A model generated the notes under the pieces. The model had not been told where the DNA came from and searched no databases. It worked only from the letters and a program-made list of their open reading frames with translations. This document shows, piece after piece, positions 8,144 to 17,625 of a stretch of 64,000 bases of DNA (positions are counted from its first letter, which is position 1; each line of letters opens with the position of its first letter). Source of the stretch: Pseudomonas psychrophila (GTDB lineage Bacteria; Pseudomonadota; Gammaproteobacteria; Pseudomonadales; Pseudomonadaceae); the NCBI RefSeq assembly GCF_001043005.1, contig NZ_JYKZ01000001.1:1054001-1118000 (forward strand), read 5' to 3'. The position numbers and the translations under genes are program-made.

Positions 8144-10711
8144 TTACAGGAAGACGATTTCGTCGTCCTTCACGCTGGCTGTCACGGTCGTGCCCGGCAA
8201 GAACTGACCCGAAAGAATCAGCTGTGCCAGCGGGTTTTCGATCCAGCGCTGGATTGCACGTTTCAGAGGGCGTGCGCCATACACAGGGTCGTAACCTACC
8301 GCGATCAGCTTATCCAGAGCCTCCTGGTTCAACTCAAGGCTCAGGTCGCGCTCAGCCAGACGACCACGCAGACGACCCAACTGGATGTCAGCGATGCCAG
8401 CAATCTGATCACGGGCCAGAGGCTCGAAGATCACCACTTCGTCGATCCGGTTTACAAACTCCGGACGGAAGTGAGTGCTTACCGCATCCATTACCGCAGC
8501 ACGTTGTGCTTCACGATCGCCTACCAGCTCCTGGATCTGTGCAGAACCCAGGTTGGAGGTCATCACGATCACCGTGTTGCGGAAATCTACCGTGCGACCA
8601 TGACTGTCAGTCAACCGACCGTCTTCAAGCACTTGCAGCAACACGTTAAACACGTCCGGATGAGCCTTCTCGACTTCGTCCAGCAGGATCACCGAGTAAG
8701 GCTTGCGCCGTACTGCTTCGGTCAGGTAACCACCTTCCTCGTACCCTACATAGCCTGGTGGCGCACCAATCAGTCGAGCCACGGAGTGTTTCTCCATAAA
8801 CTCCGACATGTCGATCCGCACCATCGCCTCTTCTGTATCAAAGAGGAACTCCGCCAGCGCCTTGCACAACTCGGTTTTACCCACACCGGTAGGGCCCAGG
8901 AACATGAACGAGCCGCTTGGGCGATTCGGGTCACTCAGGCCTGCACGGGAACGGCGTACGGCGTTTGACACCGCCACAACGGCTTCGTCCTGACCAATCA
9001 CGCGCTCATGCAGCAAGCTTTCCATCTTCATCAGCTTGTCGCGCTCGCCTTCGAGCATCTTCGAGACCGGGATACCCGTCCACTTCGATACCACTTCAGC
9101 GATTTCCTCTTCGGTCACTTTGCTGCGCAGCAACTGGTTTTCCGTTTTGCTGCTGTGCTCGTCGACCATCTGCAGACTGCGCTCCAGATCGGGAATGATC
9201 CCGTACTGCAATTCAGCCATGCGGTTGAGGTTGCCGCTACGGCGTGCCACTTCAAGTTCCTGACGCGCCTGCTCGATCTTCTGCTGGATCTGGGCAGAAC
9301 CCTGCACTTCGGCTTTTTCCGAAGTCCAGATTTCTTCCAGGTCAGAGTACTCGCGCTCGTGACGCTGGATTTCTTCCTGCAATTTCTCGAGGCGTTTTTT
9401 AGCCGCCTCGTCCTCTTCTTTCTTCAGCGCCTGGGCTTCAACTTTGAGTTGAATCAAGCGACGTTCCAGACGGTCCAGTACCTCAGGCTTGGAGTCGATC
9501 TCCATGCGGATACGGCTGGCCGCCTCGTCCATCAGGTCAATGGCCTTGTCAGGCAACTGACGATCAGTGATGTAGCGATGGCTGAGCTTGACCGCGGCAA
9601 TAATTGCACCGTCGGTGATCGCCACCTTGTGGTGAACCTCATAACGCTCCTTGAGGCCACGCAGGATCGCGATGGTGTCTTCTTCGGTCGGCTCGTCTAC
9701 CAATACTTTCTGGAAGCGACGTTCAAGCGCTGCGTCCTTCTCAATGTATTGGCGGTACTCGTTGAGCGTAGTGGCACCTACACAGTGCAACTCGCCACGG
9801 GCCAGCGCAGGCTTGAGCATATTGCCGGCGTCCATTGCGCCTTCACCTTTACCGGCACCGACCATCACGTGCAGTTCGTCGATGAACAGGATGATCTGCC
9901 CTTCCTGCTTCGACAGTTCGTTCAACAGAGCTTTAAGACGCTCCTCGAACTCACCACGAAACTTGGCACCGGCAATCAACGCACCAATATCCAGCGACAG
10001 CAGGCGTTTGCCTTTGAGCCCGTCAGGCACTTCGCCGTTAATGATTCGCTGTGCCAGACCTTCGGCAATCGCAGTTTTACCCACGCCAGGCTCACCGATC
10101 AGCACCGGGTTGTTTTTGGTCCGGCGCTGCAGGACTTGAATAGTGCGACGAATTTCATCGTCACGACCAATCACCGGATCGAGCTTGCCCTCTTCAGCGC
10201 GCTTGGTCAGGTCGATGGTGTATTTGTCCAGCGCCTGCCGCGACTCTTCGACGTTGGGGTCATTGACCGCTTCGCCGCCACGCAAGTTGTTGATGGCGTT
10301 TTCCAGGGCTTTTTTGGTCACGCCCTGGCCCAGTAACAACTTGCCCAGTTTGCTGTTGTCGTCCATCGCGGCCAGCAACACCATTTCACTGGTGATGTAC
10401 TGATCGCCTTTTTGTTGCGCCAGACGGTCTGCCTGGTTCAACAGACGCGCCAGATCCTGCGACATATTCACATCGCCAGTAGGATTCTGGATTTTTGGCA
10501 GTTGATCGAGCTCTTTAGTCAGCTCTTTACGCAGACTGTTTACATCAAAACCGACTTGCATCAGCAATGGCTTGATCGAACCACCCTGCTGATCCAGTAA
10601 TGCCTGCATCAAGTGCGCTGGCTCAATGGCCGGATGATCAAGGCCAACGGCCAAAGACTGAGCATCGGACAACGCCAACTGCAACTTGCTGGTTAATCTA
10701 TCTATACGCAT
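8144..10711 (-). CDS. clpB: ATP-dependent disaggregase ClpB
   Basis: An 855-residue Hsp100 chaperone that, with DnaK, pulls apart aggregated proteins after heat stress. The N domain (about 1-150) is followed by the first AAA+ module with Walker [10 protein letters not shown] near residue 206 and Walker B ILFIDELH. The coiled-coil middle domain (about 410-525) is very rich in Glu, Lys and Gln. The second AAA+ module has Walker [10 protein letters not shown] near 605 and Walker [12 protein letters not shown]. The presence of the middle domain and the length separate it from ClpA and ClpC. A heat-shock-type promoter lies just upstream (10784-10811), inside the pgeF-clpB gap, so it can be transcribed apart from rluD-pgeF. 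Confidence 0.98.
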   Translation of the reverse strand: MRIDRLTSKLQLALSDAQSLAVGLDHPAIEPAHLMQALLDQQGGSIKPLLMQVGFDVNSLRKELTKELDQLPKIQNPTGDVNMSQDLARLLNQADRLAQQKGDQYITSEMVLLAAMDDNSKLGKLLLGQGVTKKALENAINNLRGGEAVNDPNVEESRQALDKYTIDLTKRAEEGKLDPVIGRDDEIRRTIQVLQRRTKNNPVLIGEPGVGKTAIAEGLAQRIINGEVPDGLKGKRLLSLDIGALIAGAKFRGEFEERLKALLNELSKQEGQIILFIDELHVMVGAGKGEGAMDAGNMLKPALARGELHCVGATTLNEYRQYIEKDAALERRFQKVLVDEPTEEDTIAILRGLKERYEVHHKVAITDGAIIAAVKLSHRYITDRQLPDKAIDLMDEAASRIRMEIDSKPEVLDRLERRLIQLKVEAQALKKEEDEAAKKRLEKLQEEIQRHEREYSDLEEIWTSEKAEVQGSAQIQQKIEQARQELEVARRSGNLNRMAELQYGIIPDLERSLQMVDEHSSKTENQLLRSKVTEEEIAEVVSKWTGIPVSKMLEGERDKLMKMESLLHERVIGQDEAVVAVSNAVRRSRAGLSDPNRPSGSFMFLGPTGVGKTELCKALAEFLFDTEEAMVRIDMSEFMEKHSVARLIGAPPGYVGYEEGGYLTEAVRRKPYSVILLDEVEKAHPDVFNVLLQVLEDGRLTDSHGRTVDFRNTVIVMTSNLGSAQIQELVGDREAQRAAVMDAVSTHFRPEFVNRIDEVVIFEPLARDQIAGIADIQLGRLRGRLAERDLSLELNQEALDKLIAVGYDPVYGARPLKRAIQRWIENPLAQLILSGQFLPGTTVTASVKDDEIVFL

Positions 10712-10783
10712 TAGTCACCTTCCTTATGAGCAGGCCGGAGGGATGGAAACTCCTGAATGAAGAAACCTGCCAGATACCATAGT

Positions 10784-10811
10784 AGATGCGGGCGATTACG
10801 GGAGTTTCAAG
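10784..10811 (-). promoter_or_regulatory. RpoH (sigma-32) type promoter of clpB
   Basis: On the minus strand CTTGAAA (10811-10805), a 12-nt spacer and CCCGCATCT (10792-10784) closely match the heat-shock consensus (CTTGAAA, then CCCCATnT). It lies about 75 bp before the clpB start codon. Confidence 0.75.
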
Positions 10812-10835
10812 CCATGCAGGAATGACGTAGATCAG

Positions 10836-11567
10836 CTAGACGGTCTTTTCGATCCAGACCAGTGAAGCGAAACGGCCAGTACGAGGACTGCGCCGATAGG
10901 AGAAAAAACGCGGATCAGTCACGGTGCAAAAACCGCCACCGTAAACAGCAGAGATGCCGACGCGGGCCAAACGCAAACGCGCCAACTCATAGATGTCAGC
11001 CATGTAGCGGCCATCATTGACGCTGGGCACAAAAGCCCCTGCCGCCTCAGGCATGTGCGCCATAAAAACTTCCCGAACCTCGGCACCTACCTCAAATGCC
11101 TTGGGGCCAATGGCAGGCCCCAGCCACACAAGAATTTCCTGTGGCTCAACATTGAGGCTATGCGCCGCGGCTTCAAGCACGCCAGCTGCCAACCCGCGCC
11201 AACCGGCATGGGCTGCAGCTACGCGAGTTCCGGCACGATCGCAAAACAGCACAGGCAGGCAGTCGGCCGTCATCGCCGTACAGGCGATACCGGGGGTTGC
11301 CGTCCAGCTCGCGTCGGCCTCGACAATCAGGTCGGGATTGGCAGGTACGACTACAACCCCGTGAACCTGGCTAAGCCAAGCGGGCTGTACGTCAAAAATA
11401 TGGGTAAGGCGTTGGCGGTTATGTGCAACGTCGACAGGGTCGTCGCCCACATGATCGCCCAGATTGAAGCTGTCGAACGGCGCCAGGCTGACGCCGCCCG
11501 CACGAGTGGTCACACAGGCCCTGATGCCTGCCGGCGCAGGCCAGTCAGGAATCAGGAAGGTGTTCAC
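10836..11567 (-). CDS. pgeF: Peptidoglycan editing factor PgeF (YfiH, laccase-fold)
   Basis: A 243-residue protein of the multicopper-oxidase-like DUF152 family. Its metal-site signatures are SQVHG at about residue 67, TADCLPVLFC near 105 and AHAGWRGLAAG near 125. Family members remove wrongly incorporated residues from peptidoglycan precursors (E. coli YfiH hydrolyses UDP-MurNAc-L-Ser), and polyphenol-oxidase or purine-nucleoside activity has also been reported. Its start overlaps the rluD stop by 4 bp, so it is translationally coupled in an rluD-pgeF operon that can run on into clpB. Confidence 0.92.
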   Translation of the reverse strand: MNTFLIPDWPAPAGIRACVTTRAGGVSLAPFDSFNLGDHVGDDPVDVAHNRQRLTHIFDVQPAWLSQVHGVVVVPANPDLIVEADASWTATPGIACTAMTADCLPVLFCDRAGTRVAAAHAGWRGLAAGVLEAAAHSLNVEPQEILVWLGPAIGPKAFEVGAEVREVFMAHMPEAAGAFVPSVNDGRYMADIYELARLRLARVGISAVYGGGFCTVTDPRFFSYRRSPRTGRFASLVWIEKTV

Positions 11568-12532
11568 CCGACGAATGCCTCACGGTCTTGCTTGAGCAAC
11601 GTCAACAACCAGACAAAGTCGTCCGGCAGTGGCGATTCCCAGCTCATGCGCTTACCGGTCGTCGGATGATCCAGCTCCAGGAAACGAGCATGGAGCGCCT
11701 GACGCGGGAAGGTTTTCAGCGATTCAACCATCGTCACACTGGCAGACGGTGGAATCCGGAAGCGACCGCCGTAGGCAGGGTCTCCGACCAACGGAAAGTT
11801 GATATGAGACATATGCACACGAATCTGGTGCGTACGACCGGTTTCCAGCTTGACCCGCACATGGGTGTGGGAACGGAAACGCTCAAGCACGCGGTAATGA
11901 CTCACCGCCTGCTTGCCGCCTTCCATTACCGCCATGCGCTGGCGCTGCTGGCCGTGACGACCGATGGGCGCGTCGATCTTGCCCCCGGCGGTAACGACAC
12001 CAATAACAATGCACTCATAGATCCGGCTGACACTGCGGCTCTGCAACTGTGTAACCAGTTGCGTCTGCGCCTGAATGGTCTTGGCGACCACCATCAGGCC
12101 CGTGGTGTCTTTGTCCAGGCGATGCACGATCCCCGCACGCGGAACATTGATAATGTCCGGCACGTGATGCAGTAAGGCATTGAGCAAAGTACCACTGGCA
12201 TGCCCTGCAGCCGGGTGCACCACCAGGCCCGCAGGCTTGTTGATGACCAGGATGTCATCGTCTTCGTAGACGATATCCAGGGGAATGTCTTCAGCGATCC
12301 ACTCACCCTGTGCTTCCTGCTCTGCAGTCAGCTCCAGGATGCAACCGCCGTGCACGATGTCACGGGGGCGTATGACGGCTCCGTCCACAGTAAGGCGGCC
12401 GTCTTTGATCCAGGCGGAAAGGCGCGAGCGCGAGTGCTCAGCGAATAATTGTGCGGCGACTTGATCGAGGCGTTGGCCACCCAGTTCGGACGGCACCTCT
12501 TCGCGAAGTTGAATTTTCTCGGACATGCTCAT
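11564..12532 (-). CDS. rluD: 23S rRNA pseudouridine(1911/1915/1917) synthase
   Basis: A 322-residue enzyme that makes three pseudouridines in helix 69 of 23S rRNA, needed for normal ribosome assembly. An N-terminal S4 domain (about 15-75, including LSAWIKDGRLTVDG) precedes the catalytic domain with VHRLDKDTTGLMVVAKT near residue 136, whose Asp is the catalytic residue. Either ATG 12532 or ATG 12526 may be used (the protein begins MSMSEKIQ). It is divergent from bamD, with a 142-bp spacer that probably holds both promoters. Confidence 0.95.
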   Translation of the reverse strand: MSMSEKIQLREEVPSELGGQRLDQVAAQLFAEHSRSRLSAWIKDGRLTVDGAVIRPRDIVHGGCILELTAEQEAQGEWIAEDIPLDIVYEDDDILVINKPAGLVVHPAAGHASGTLLNALLHHVPDIINVPRAGIVHRLDKDTTGLMVVAKTIQAQTQLVTQLQSRSVSRIYECIVIGVVTAGGKIDAPIGRHGQQRQRMAVMEGGKQAVSHYRVLERFRSHTHVRVKLETGRTHQIRVHMSHINFPLVGDPAYGGRFRIPPSASVTMVESLKTFPRQALHARFLELDHPTTGKRMSWESPLPDDFVWLLTLLKQDREAFVG

Positions 12533-12674
12533 CAGGACCGCGCCAAGCCTTTGGTTTCGGCTGCGCGCTTGTGGTTAAATACGGCGTCTTTTGCCCCGAG
12601 GCTTTTCACGGGGCGCTCATCATAACAGGACGGACCCGCCCAAGACAGCGGCCGTCATAGGGACGCAAGCCGCC

Positions 12675-13688
12675 ATGCAAGTGAGACACCTGCTGCTGAT
12701 CGCCATCCTCGCACTGACTGCCGCTTGCTCGTCGACTAAAGAAGTAGTTGACGAAAACCTTAGCGAAGTCGAGCTGTACCAGCAGGCACAGGCCGACCTG
12801 GACAACCACAGCTATACCAGTGCTACCGCCAAACTCAAGGCCTTGGAGTCACGCTACCCGTTCGGGCGCTATGCCGATCAGGCACAGCTTGAACTGATTT
12901 ATGCCTACTACAAAAACTCTGAGCCCGAAGCTGCCAAGTCTGCAGCTGAACGGTTTATCCGCCTGCATCCACAGCATCCCAACGTTGATTATGCCTATTA
13001 CCTTAAAGGCCTGACTTCGTTTGACCAGGACGTTGGCCTGCTCGCGCGCTTCCTTCCGCTGGACATGACCAAGCGCGATCCTGGCGCTGCACGTGACTCT
13101 TACAATGAGTTCGCCCAACTCACCAGCCGCTTCCCCGACAGCCGTTACGCACCAGACGCCAAGCAGCGCATGATTTACCTGCGCAACCTTCTGGCAGCGT
13201 ATGAAATCCACGTAGCCGACTACTACCTGACTCGTCAGGCTTATGTAGCCTCAGCCAACCGTGGTCGCTACGTGGTCGAGAACTTCCAGGAAACCCCTTC
13301 GGTGGGTGACGGCCTGGCGGTGATGGTCGAGTCCTACCAGCGCATGCACCTTGATCAACTGGCCAACACCAGCCTTGAAGTGCTCAAGGACAACTACCCT
13401 GACCACCCAAGCCTGGTTGACGGCCAGTTTGTGCCGCAGACTTCCGAGTCGGACAGCCGCTCGTGGCTGAGCAAGGCCACACTGGGCCTGATCGAGTCCA
13501 GCACACCACTGCCACCGGGTGAAACCCGCGCCAACCTGGATATCCAGAAGCAATATCAGGATGCCAAGGATGCTATTCCGGCTGAACTGAAGCCAAAAGA
13601 TGCTGACGGCGATGTAATACCGGAGCCTGAAGCGGAAGGTAAAAGCCGCTCATGGTTCAGCTACATGACGCTTGGCCTGTTCGACTGA
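12675..13688 (+). CDS. bamD: Outer-membrane assembly lipoprotein BamD (ComL)
   Basis: A 337-residue essential subunit of the BAM complex that inserts beta-barrel proteins into the outer membrane. A lipoprotein signal with lipobox LTAAC places the acylated Cys at residue 17. The following 200 or so residues carry TPR repeats (for example [19 protein letters not shown]). The C-terminal tail (about 250-337) is longer than in E. coli and contains two related blocks, [15 protein letters not shown] and [14 protein letters not shown], that resemble an internal duplication. The ATG at 12675 is used because it starts the signal peptide. An in-frame start at 12591 would bury it. A terminator follows at once. 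Confidence 0.95.
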   Translation: MQVRHLLLIAILALTAACSSTKEVVDENLSEVELYQQAQADLDNHSYTSATAKLKALESRYPFGRYADQAQLELIYAYYKNSEPEAAKSAAERFIRLHPQHPNVDYAYYLKGLTSFDQDVGLLARFLPLDMTKRDPGAARDSYNEFAQLTSRFPDSRYAPDAKQRMIYLRNLLAAYEIHVADYYLTRQAYVASANRGRYVVENFQETPSVGDGLAVMVESYQRMHLDQLANTSLEVLKDNYPDHPSLVDGQFVPQTSESDSRSWLSKATLGLIESSTPLPPGETRANLDIQKQYQDAKDAIPAELKPKDADGDVIPEPEAEGKSRSWFSYMTLGLFD

Positions 13689-13708
13689 TTGTTCGGTGCC
13701 AAAAAAAA

Positions 13709-13733
13709 GAGCCCTCCGGGGCTCTTTTTTTAT
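13709..13733 (+). terminator. Intrinsic terminator of bamD
   Basis: The hairpin AGAGCCC-TCCG-GGGCTCT is followed by a T-run, 20 bp after the bamD stop. An A-run on the left gives it some activity on the other strand too. Confidence 0.92.
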
Positions 13734-13806
13734 GTTTGATTTGGCGCTGTGCGCCTGCCAAGTCCTTGGCTAAACTGGTGCATCTTTTCTCGAATAGCGA
13801 ATAACC

Positions 13807-14037
13807 ATGTTTCGTTTACTGATCTGGGCTGCCTTGATCGCTGCAGGTGTGTGGCTCTGGCGCAAATACAAAGCCAATCTGGCCGAGACTAAAAAGCCGG
13901 TAGATCCAGGTGTCCTGCCGATGGTGCGCTGTGCCCACTGTGGTGTGCATCTGCCGCGTGATCGCGCACTGAGCCAGCAGCAGGAGTGGTATTGCACCCA
14001 GAACCATCTGGAGCAAGGGCCCAAAAAAAGCGGCTAA
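13807..14037 (+). CDS. PP0621 family protein
   Basis: A 76-residue protein with an N-terminal membrane helix (about 3-18, LLIWAALIAAGVWLW), a short basic linker and a zinc-ribbon-like segment, with VRCAHCGVHLP at about residues 40-50 and a further Cys in EWYCTQNH near 64. It matches the PP0621 family of Pseudomonas, a small membrane-anchored putative metal-binding protein without known function. In other Pseudomonas it lies between bamD and the pilSR two-component genes, as I recall. Here pilSR is not present and thiO follows after 101 bp. Confidence 0.85.
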   Translation: MFRLLIWAALIAAGVWLWRKYKANLAETKKPVDPGVLPMVRCAHCGVHLPRDRALSQQQEWYCTQNHLEQGPKKSG

Positions 14038-14092
14038 CTTTGCAAAAAGCCACACTCCACAGGCGCCAGCCACTATTTGTATTAGGCTCTTC

Positions 14093-14125
14093 TGGGAGCG
14101 GGCTTGCCGCGGCTCAAGCGCCGCG
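14093..14125. repeat. Half REP element
   Basis: TGGGAGCGGGCTTGCCGCGG matches the left half of the GTGGGAGCGGGCTTGC palindromes elsewhere in the window. It ends in a CGCGGC-TCAA-GCGCCGCG hairpin instead of the usual right half. It lies at the point where pilS-pilR would be expected and looks like a scar. Confidence 0.6.
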
Positions 14126-14138
14126 GCGCATCAGATGT

Positions 14139-15239
14139 TTAGATCCGCCCCTCTGGCGCATAGGGCGCCGGACCGATGATCGGCTCACGCCCCAGCAGCA
14201 GATCTGCAAACAACTGACAGGACGCCGGAGCCAAAACCAAGCCATTGCGATAATGCCCGCAGTTAAGCCACAACCCGTCAAAGCCCGATACACGCCCAAT
14301 ATACGGAATACCTTCAGGCGATCCCGGGCGTAATCCCGCCCAATGTCCCACTACCTCTGCATCAGCCAGTGCAGGAATAAGCTCAACCGCCGAGGCTTTT
14401 AGGCTATCAAGGGCCGTCTGAGTCGGGGTTTTATCAAAGCCTTCATGCTCCAGCGTACTGCCGATCAATATATGACCGTCGCGACGCGGAATGGCATAAC
14501 GCCCTTTAGCCAACACCATGCACGACAAAAAGTCGGGCGCACACTTGTATAAGATCATCTGACCCTTGACCGGTTCTACGGGCAATTCAAGCCCCAACTT
14601 ACTCAACAGTTCACCGCTCCATGCGCCCGCCGACAACACCACCTCATCGCCACGAATCTCACCCTGAGCCGTGTTCACCCCCGCTATTTTGTCGCCTTCA
14701 CGGACAAACCCCAGCACTTCGCATTGCTCGTGAATCGTGACATTGGGCATTGCCTTCAATGCAGCCTTGAGCGACTTCACCAGCCGTGGATTGCGCACAT
14801 TAGCCACATCAGCCATGTAAATGGCACGAGAAAAACCGCCACCCAACACCGGCACAGCATCGTCAACCGCTGAAATATCCACTGCCGCAAGAGGGCGCCC
14901 CTCGCACTTGGCCCACTCCAGCGCCTGTGCTTCGTCCTCAAGATCCAGCCAATACAAACCGGTGGTATGTACTTGCGGATCGACTCCCGTGCAAGCAAAT
15001 AAACGTTCGGCCAATTGCGGATAAAAATCTTGTGACCAGTGGGCCAGCGCCGTAACCGCACGGTTGTAGCGCCACGGATAAAGCGGAGAAACAATGCCTC
15101 CGCCCGCCCATGAAGATTCCTGCCCTACACCGCCACGCTCCAGCAGAACGACCTGCTCTACATCGGCAGCCAGATTAAACGCAGTCAGCAGGCCGATAAC
15201 CCCACCCCCGACAATCACTACCCGTTGCTGCCTAGCCAT
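14139..15239 (-). CDS. thiO: Glycine oxidase ThiO
   Basis: A 366-residue FAD-dependent amine oxidase of the DAO family. The N-terminal Rossmann motif VVIVGGGVIGLLTAFNLA binds FAD. The central part has LSAGAWSGELL, and WAGLRPGSPEGIPYIG near residue 310 is the typical C-terminal FAD/substrate signature. ThiO oxidises glycine to the dehydroglycine used for the thiazole ring of thiamine, releasing H2O2. A D-amino-acid oxidase of related type cannot be excluded from sequence alone. It lies between the PP0621 gene and the minor-pilin genes, as in P. aeruginosa, 33 bp downstream of pilE on the same strand. Confidence 0.88.
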   Translation of the reverse strand: MARQQRVVIVGGGVIGLLTAFNLAADVEQVVLLERGGVGQESSWAGGGIVSPLYPWRYNRAVTALAHWSQDFYPQLAERLFACTGVDPQVHTTGLYWLDLEDEAQALEWAKCEGRPLAAVDISAVDDAVPVLGGGFSRAIYMADVANVRNPRLVKSLKAALKAMPNVTIHEQCEVLGFVREGDKIAGVNTAQGEIRGDEVVLSAGAWSGELLSKLGLELPVEPVKGQMILYKCAPDFLSCMVLAKGRYAIPRRDGHILIGSTLEHEGFDKTPTQTALDSLKASAVELIPALADAEVVGHWAGLRPGSPEGIPYIGRVSGFDGLWLNCGHYRNGLVLAPASCQLFADLLLGREPIIGPAPYAPEGRI

Positions 15240-15272
15240 CTATTGATCCAGCCCGTCATTCAAAATTAATCG

Positions 15273-15674
15273 TTAACGTCCCAAGCACTGCCGCAGAGTC
15301 ACGTCAGGGGCTGCCTGGGTAATCCCTGCAAGACCGGTGTTGGCCAGCGTGAAGCTGCCACATTGGTCGCCTGCCATTGCCGAGCCCTCTTTAGGCGTCG
15401 CCGTTAGCAAGAAAGCGTGATCTGCGAGATCGAACGTAATGTCGTAGTGCTGATTCCCTGAACTGAATTCATGCCCGCCGCTGTAAACCGCATTTTTTGT
15501 ATAAAAACGCTCAAGACGCTGGGCTTGCTCCGACAGCAGGACGAGGATTTGAGAGCGATACCCTCGCTTCACATAGTCGCCATACAACGGATACACGAAT
15601 GCACCAAGGATACCGATGATCACCACGACGATCATCAGTTCGATCAGGGTAAAACCTGCTCCATGCCTACACAT
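15273..15674 (-). CDS. pilE: Type IV minor pilin PilE
   Basis: A 133-residue type IV pilin-like protein. A short leader MCRHGAG precedes a prepilin peptidase site G|FTLIELMIVVVIIGIL, with Phe at +1 and Glu at +5, and a hydrophobic helix N-terminal to a small globular head. The head holds two Cys residues near the C-terminus (DQCGSF and LRQCLGR) that can form the D-region disulfide. Minor pilins prime pilus assembly at the inner membrane. It is the last gene of the pilV-pilW-pilX-pilE operon. In P. aeruginosa pilY1 and pilY2 separate pilX and pilE. Here only 9 bp do. Confidence 0.88.
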   Translation of the reverse strand: MCRHGAGFTLIELMIVVVIIGILGAFVYPLYGDYVKRGYRSQILVLLSEQAQRLERFYTKNAVYSGGHEFSSGNQHYDITFDLADHAFLLTATPKEGSAMAGDQCGSFTLANTGLAGITQAAPDVTLRQCLGR

Positions 15675-15683
15675 TGCGTACCC

Positions 15684-16226
15684 CTATTGCAGTTGTCGCC
15701 ACATGACCCTTCGAAAACGCAGGGGCGTCATCCTTTCTGCACTTTCACTCGCCTCCTGATAAAGCGCATAAATGCTTTCCAGGACCGTGCGCGACTGCCC
15801 ATGCAAACCAATGCCTGTCACGCGGTAAAAACGGGTGGTTGTCGATACTGGCAAGTGGGCTGGCGTAATGCTTGGCCCAAGACTCTGAACGCCATACAGC
15901 CCACCCACAACGCTGACCCATCGCACCCCTGATATGAGGTCTGTCACGGGCCGCGCCTGGGTACGTGCCTCGACGGGCGGGTTACAACTCGCAGGCGAAG
16001 AGCAGGCCAAAACTGTGCCCCACTCATTTTGAAGCCAGGACTCACCACTGCGTAGCGCCGCCTCCGCAGCCTGAAATGACTGATTGGCGTGCTGGATGCC
16101 TGCGGCCAGTTTTTCTTGCCGTGTTGCGCTGACCATTGAGCTGAGGCCTGACAGGCTGAGCAGCAACATGAATACCAGGCTGGCCAATAGCGCCATGCCA
16201 CGTTGAGCGTTCAAGGAAGTAGACAT
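15684..16226 (-). CDS. pilX: Type IV pilus minor pilin PilX
   Basis: A 180-residue pilin-like protein. MSTSLNAQRG is the leader and MALLASLVFMLLLSLSGLSS the membrane helix. No Glu is at +5, as is usual for PilX/GspK-type tip pilins. ATRQEKLAAGIQHANQSFQ then AAEAALRSGESWL follow, a stretch typical of PilX. The ATG at 16226 is chosen because it starts this leader 7 bp after the pilW stop. A start at 16262 would overlap pilW and add an unlike 12 residues. PilX would sit near the pilus tip in a complex with PilV, PilW and, elsewhere, PilY1, which is missing here. Confidence 0.82.
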   Translation of the reverse strand: MSTSLNAQRGMALLASLVFMLLLSLSGLSSMVSATRQEKLAAGIQHANQSFQAAEAALRSGESWLQNEWGTVLACSSPASCNPPVEARTQARPVTDLISGVRWVSVVGGLYGVQSLGPSITPAHLPVSTTTRFYRVTGIGLHGQSRTVLESIYALYQEASESAERMTPLRFRRVMWRQLQ

Positions 16227-16233
16227 ACAGGCC

Positions 16234-16929
16234 CTAAACCAGTCGATTACGCAAAGCGACAACCAGGTGATAGACCTGATCCCTGACGCGCCCCTCAGGG
16301 TCTCGCAGAGTCAGTCCTATGCGCACGCTGCGGATACTGGAAGCATTGGCCGGACGGTCTTCATAACGCACAATTGACTGCGTACTCGACGAGCCGGCTA
16401 CGCCAAAACTCACATCAAACGCGGCCACATTATCGAGCAACACGGCGTTGCCGGGCCCGCTCCTCAACTGGCCGTTCTCAAAACGGTAAAACAACTCACG
16501 CAGACGGAAACTTGTTTCGCCCGGAGCCAACGGTAATTGCATCCCGGGATAGGCCCTGGCGGTGGTTGTACAGTCAGAGACTACCGTCCAGTCCGGCTTG
16601 GCCGCCTGAAACCCAAGGTCTGCACTGATCATGTGCAGGGACTTCGACCCCGAGCCCCCTTGCCAGGAAACAGGCGTCTGGAACACCGGGGGCGCATCAA
16701 TAATGCGATCAATCGACAGGCAGCCAAACATGCCAACCATACGAATCTCCTGAGCCATTTTACTCAGCACGTACCGTGCGTCCTCTTGCAGAAGAGCCGA
16801 TGAGCGCTGACTCAAGTAAGTCTCGCGAGAGCTTAAAAAAACCTGTGTGAGCCCCAGCACCACCATCAGCCCCAACGCGAGAGCCACCATCAGTTCAATC
16901 AGGCCAAAGCCTGAACTTGGACGACTCAT
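16234..16929 (-). CDS. pilW: Type IV pilus minor pilin PilW
   Basis: A 231-residue pilin-like protein with leader MSRPSSG, cleavage at G|FGLIELMVALALGLMVVLGL (Glu at +5) and a larger head domain containing Cys pairs (MFGCLSI, VSDCTTT). Length and N-terminus fit PilW, a core minor pilin that primes pilus assembly. Its start overlaps the pilV stop by 4 bp, and pilX starts 7 bp after its stop, so the genes are one tight operon. Confidence 0.88.
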   Translation of the reverse strand: MSRPSSGFGLIELMVALALGLMVVLGLTQVFLSSRETYLSQRSSALLQEDARYVLSKMAQEIRMVGMFGCLSIDRIIDAPPVFQTPVSWQGGSGSKSLHMISADLGFQAAKPDWTVVSDCTTTARAYPGMQLPLAPGETSFRLRELFYRFENGQLRSGPGNAVLLDNVAAFDVSFGVAGSSSTQSIVRYEDRPANASSIRSVRIGLTLRDPEGRVRDQVYHLVVALRNRLV

Positions 16930-17384
16930 GAGGCTTTTGCCGCCGCTTCGGCAACCAGATTGCTGCTCAGGGAAAATACGCCCAAGGCACTTGGCTTTCC
17001 GACCGCTCGAACGTCATCCCATTGCAGCGTGATACTCACCTGCCCACCGTTGAGCGCAATGGCGGCCCTGGCAGAATCCCCGGCAAATTGGTGAATGCTG
17101 CGCTTGAACTCATTCAGGTCCTGGTTGATAACGTCTGTAGCGGCGGGCCTGATCTGGCCCAGCCCCGAGATCCTGTAGTCACCGGTTGAGTTGGCGCGCA
17201 TCCGATCCAGCATGCTGTAACCAATAAAGCTGGCCTGAGTGCTCTTCAACGCACTGGCGGTGTACTTCAAGGCATTGAGCTGCACCGCGCCAGCCCCAAA
17301 AAGAGTGATGACCAAAATCAACAGCGCGATGAGCACTTCGATCAGAGTCATCCCGGCTTGCCGGCCTTTACAGATTCGAACCAT
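16926..17384 (-). CDS. pilV: Type IV pilus modification protein PilV
   Basis: A 152-residue pilin-like protein from ATG 17384. The leader MVRICKGRQAG is basic, cleaved before MTLIEVLIALLILVITLFG (Glu at +5), and LDRMRANSTGDY near residue 65 is a PilV-type motif. A GTG at 17417 in frame would add 11 residues and is less likely because the leader would be unusually long. It is the first gene of the minus-strand minor-pilin operon, divergent from the fimT-like gene. Its promoter must lie in 17385-17625. Confidence 0.85.
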   Translation of the reverse strand: MVRICKGRQAGMTLIEVLIALLILVITLFGAGAVQLNALKYTASALKSTQASFIGYSMLDRMRANSTGDYRISGLGQIRPAATDVINQDLNEFKRSIHQFAGDSARAAIALNGGQVSITLQWDDVRAVGKPSALGVFSLSSNLVAEAAAKAS

Positions 17385-17625
17385 CTGCGTCGTCCATCCC
17401 TGAGATGTCGGCGACACGTCCTGTGTCGCCCTGCAAAAAGCCTAGCGTCGCTCACAGCTCTCACCGGTAGGACATTGCCAAGCAAGGCAACCCGATTATT
17501 CGCCTGATCTCGTGAGCCGTACTCCCGTAAAAACCCACAAACATGATGAAACCTTTACCTGGCTGCTGCAGCGTTCGGATCGGCTATACCGAGAAAACAC
17601 ATCAGTGACGTCAAAGGAGGACACC

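Noticed and set aside
9008..10336. 442-codon open frame antisense to clpB
   Set aside because: Shadow of clpB. No ribosome binding site and no recognisable domain.
13380..13690. BamD C-terminal extension as a separate small gene
   Set aside because: The frame is continuous with BamD and Pseudomonas BamD proteins have such a tail.
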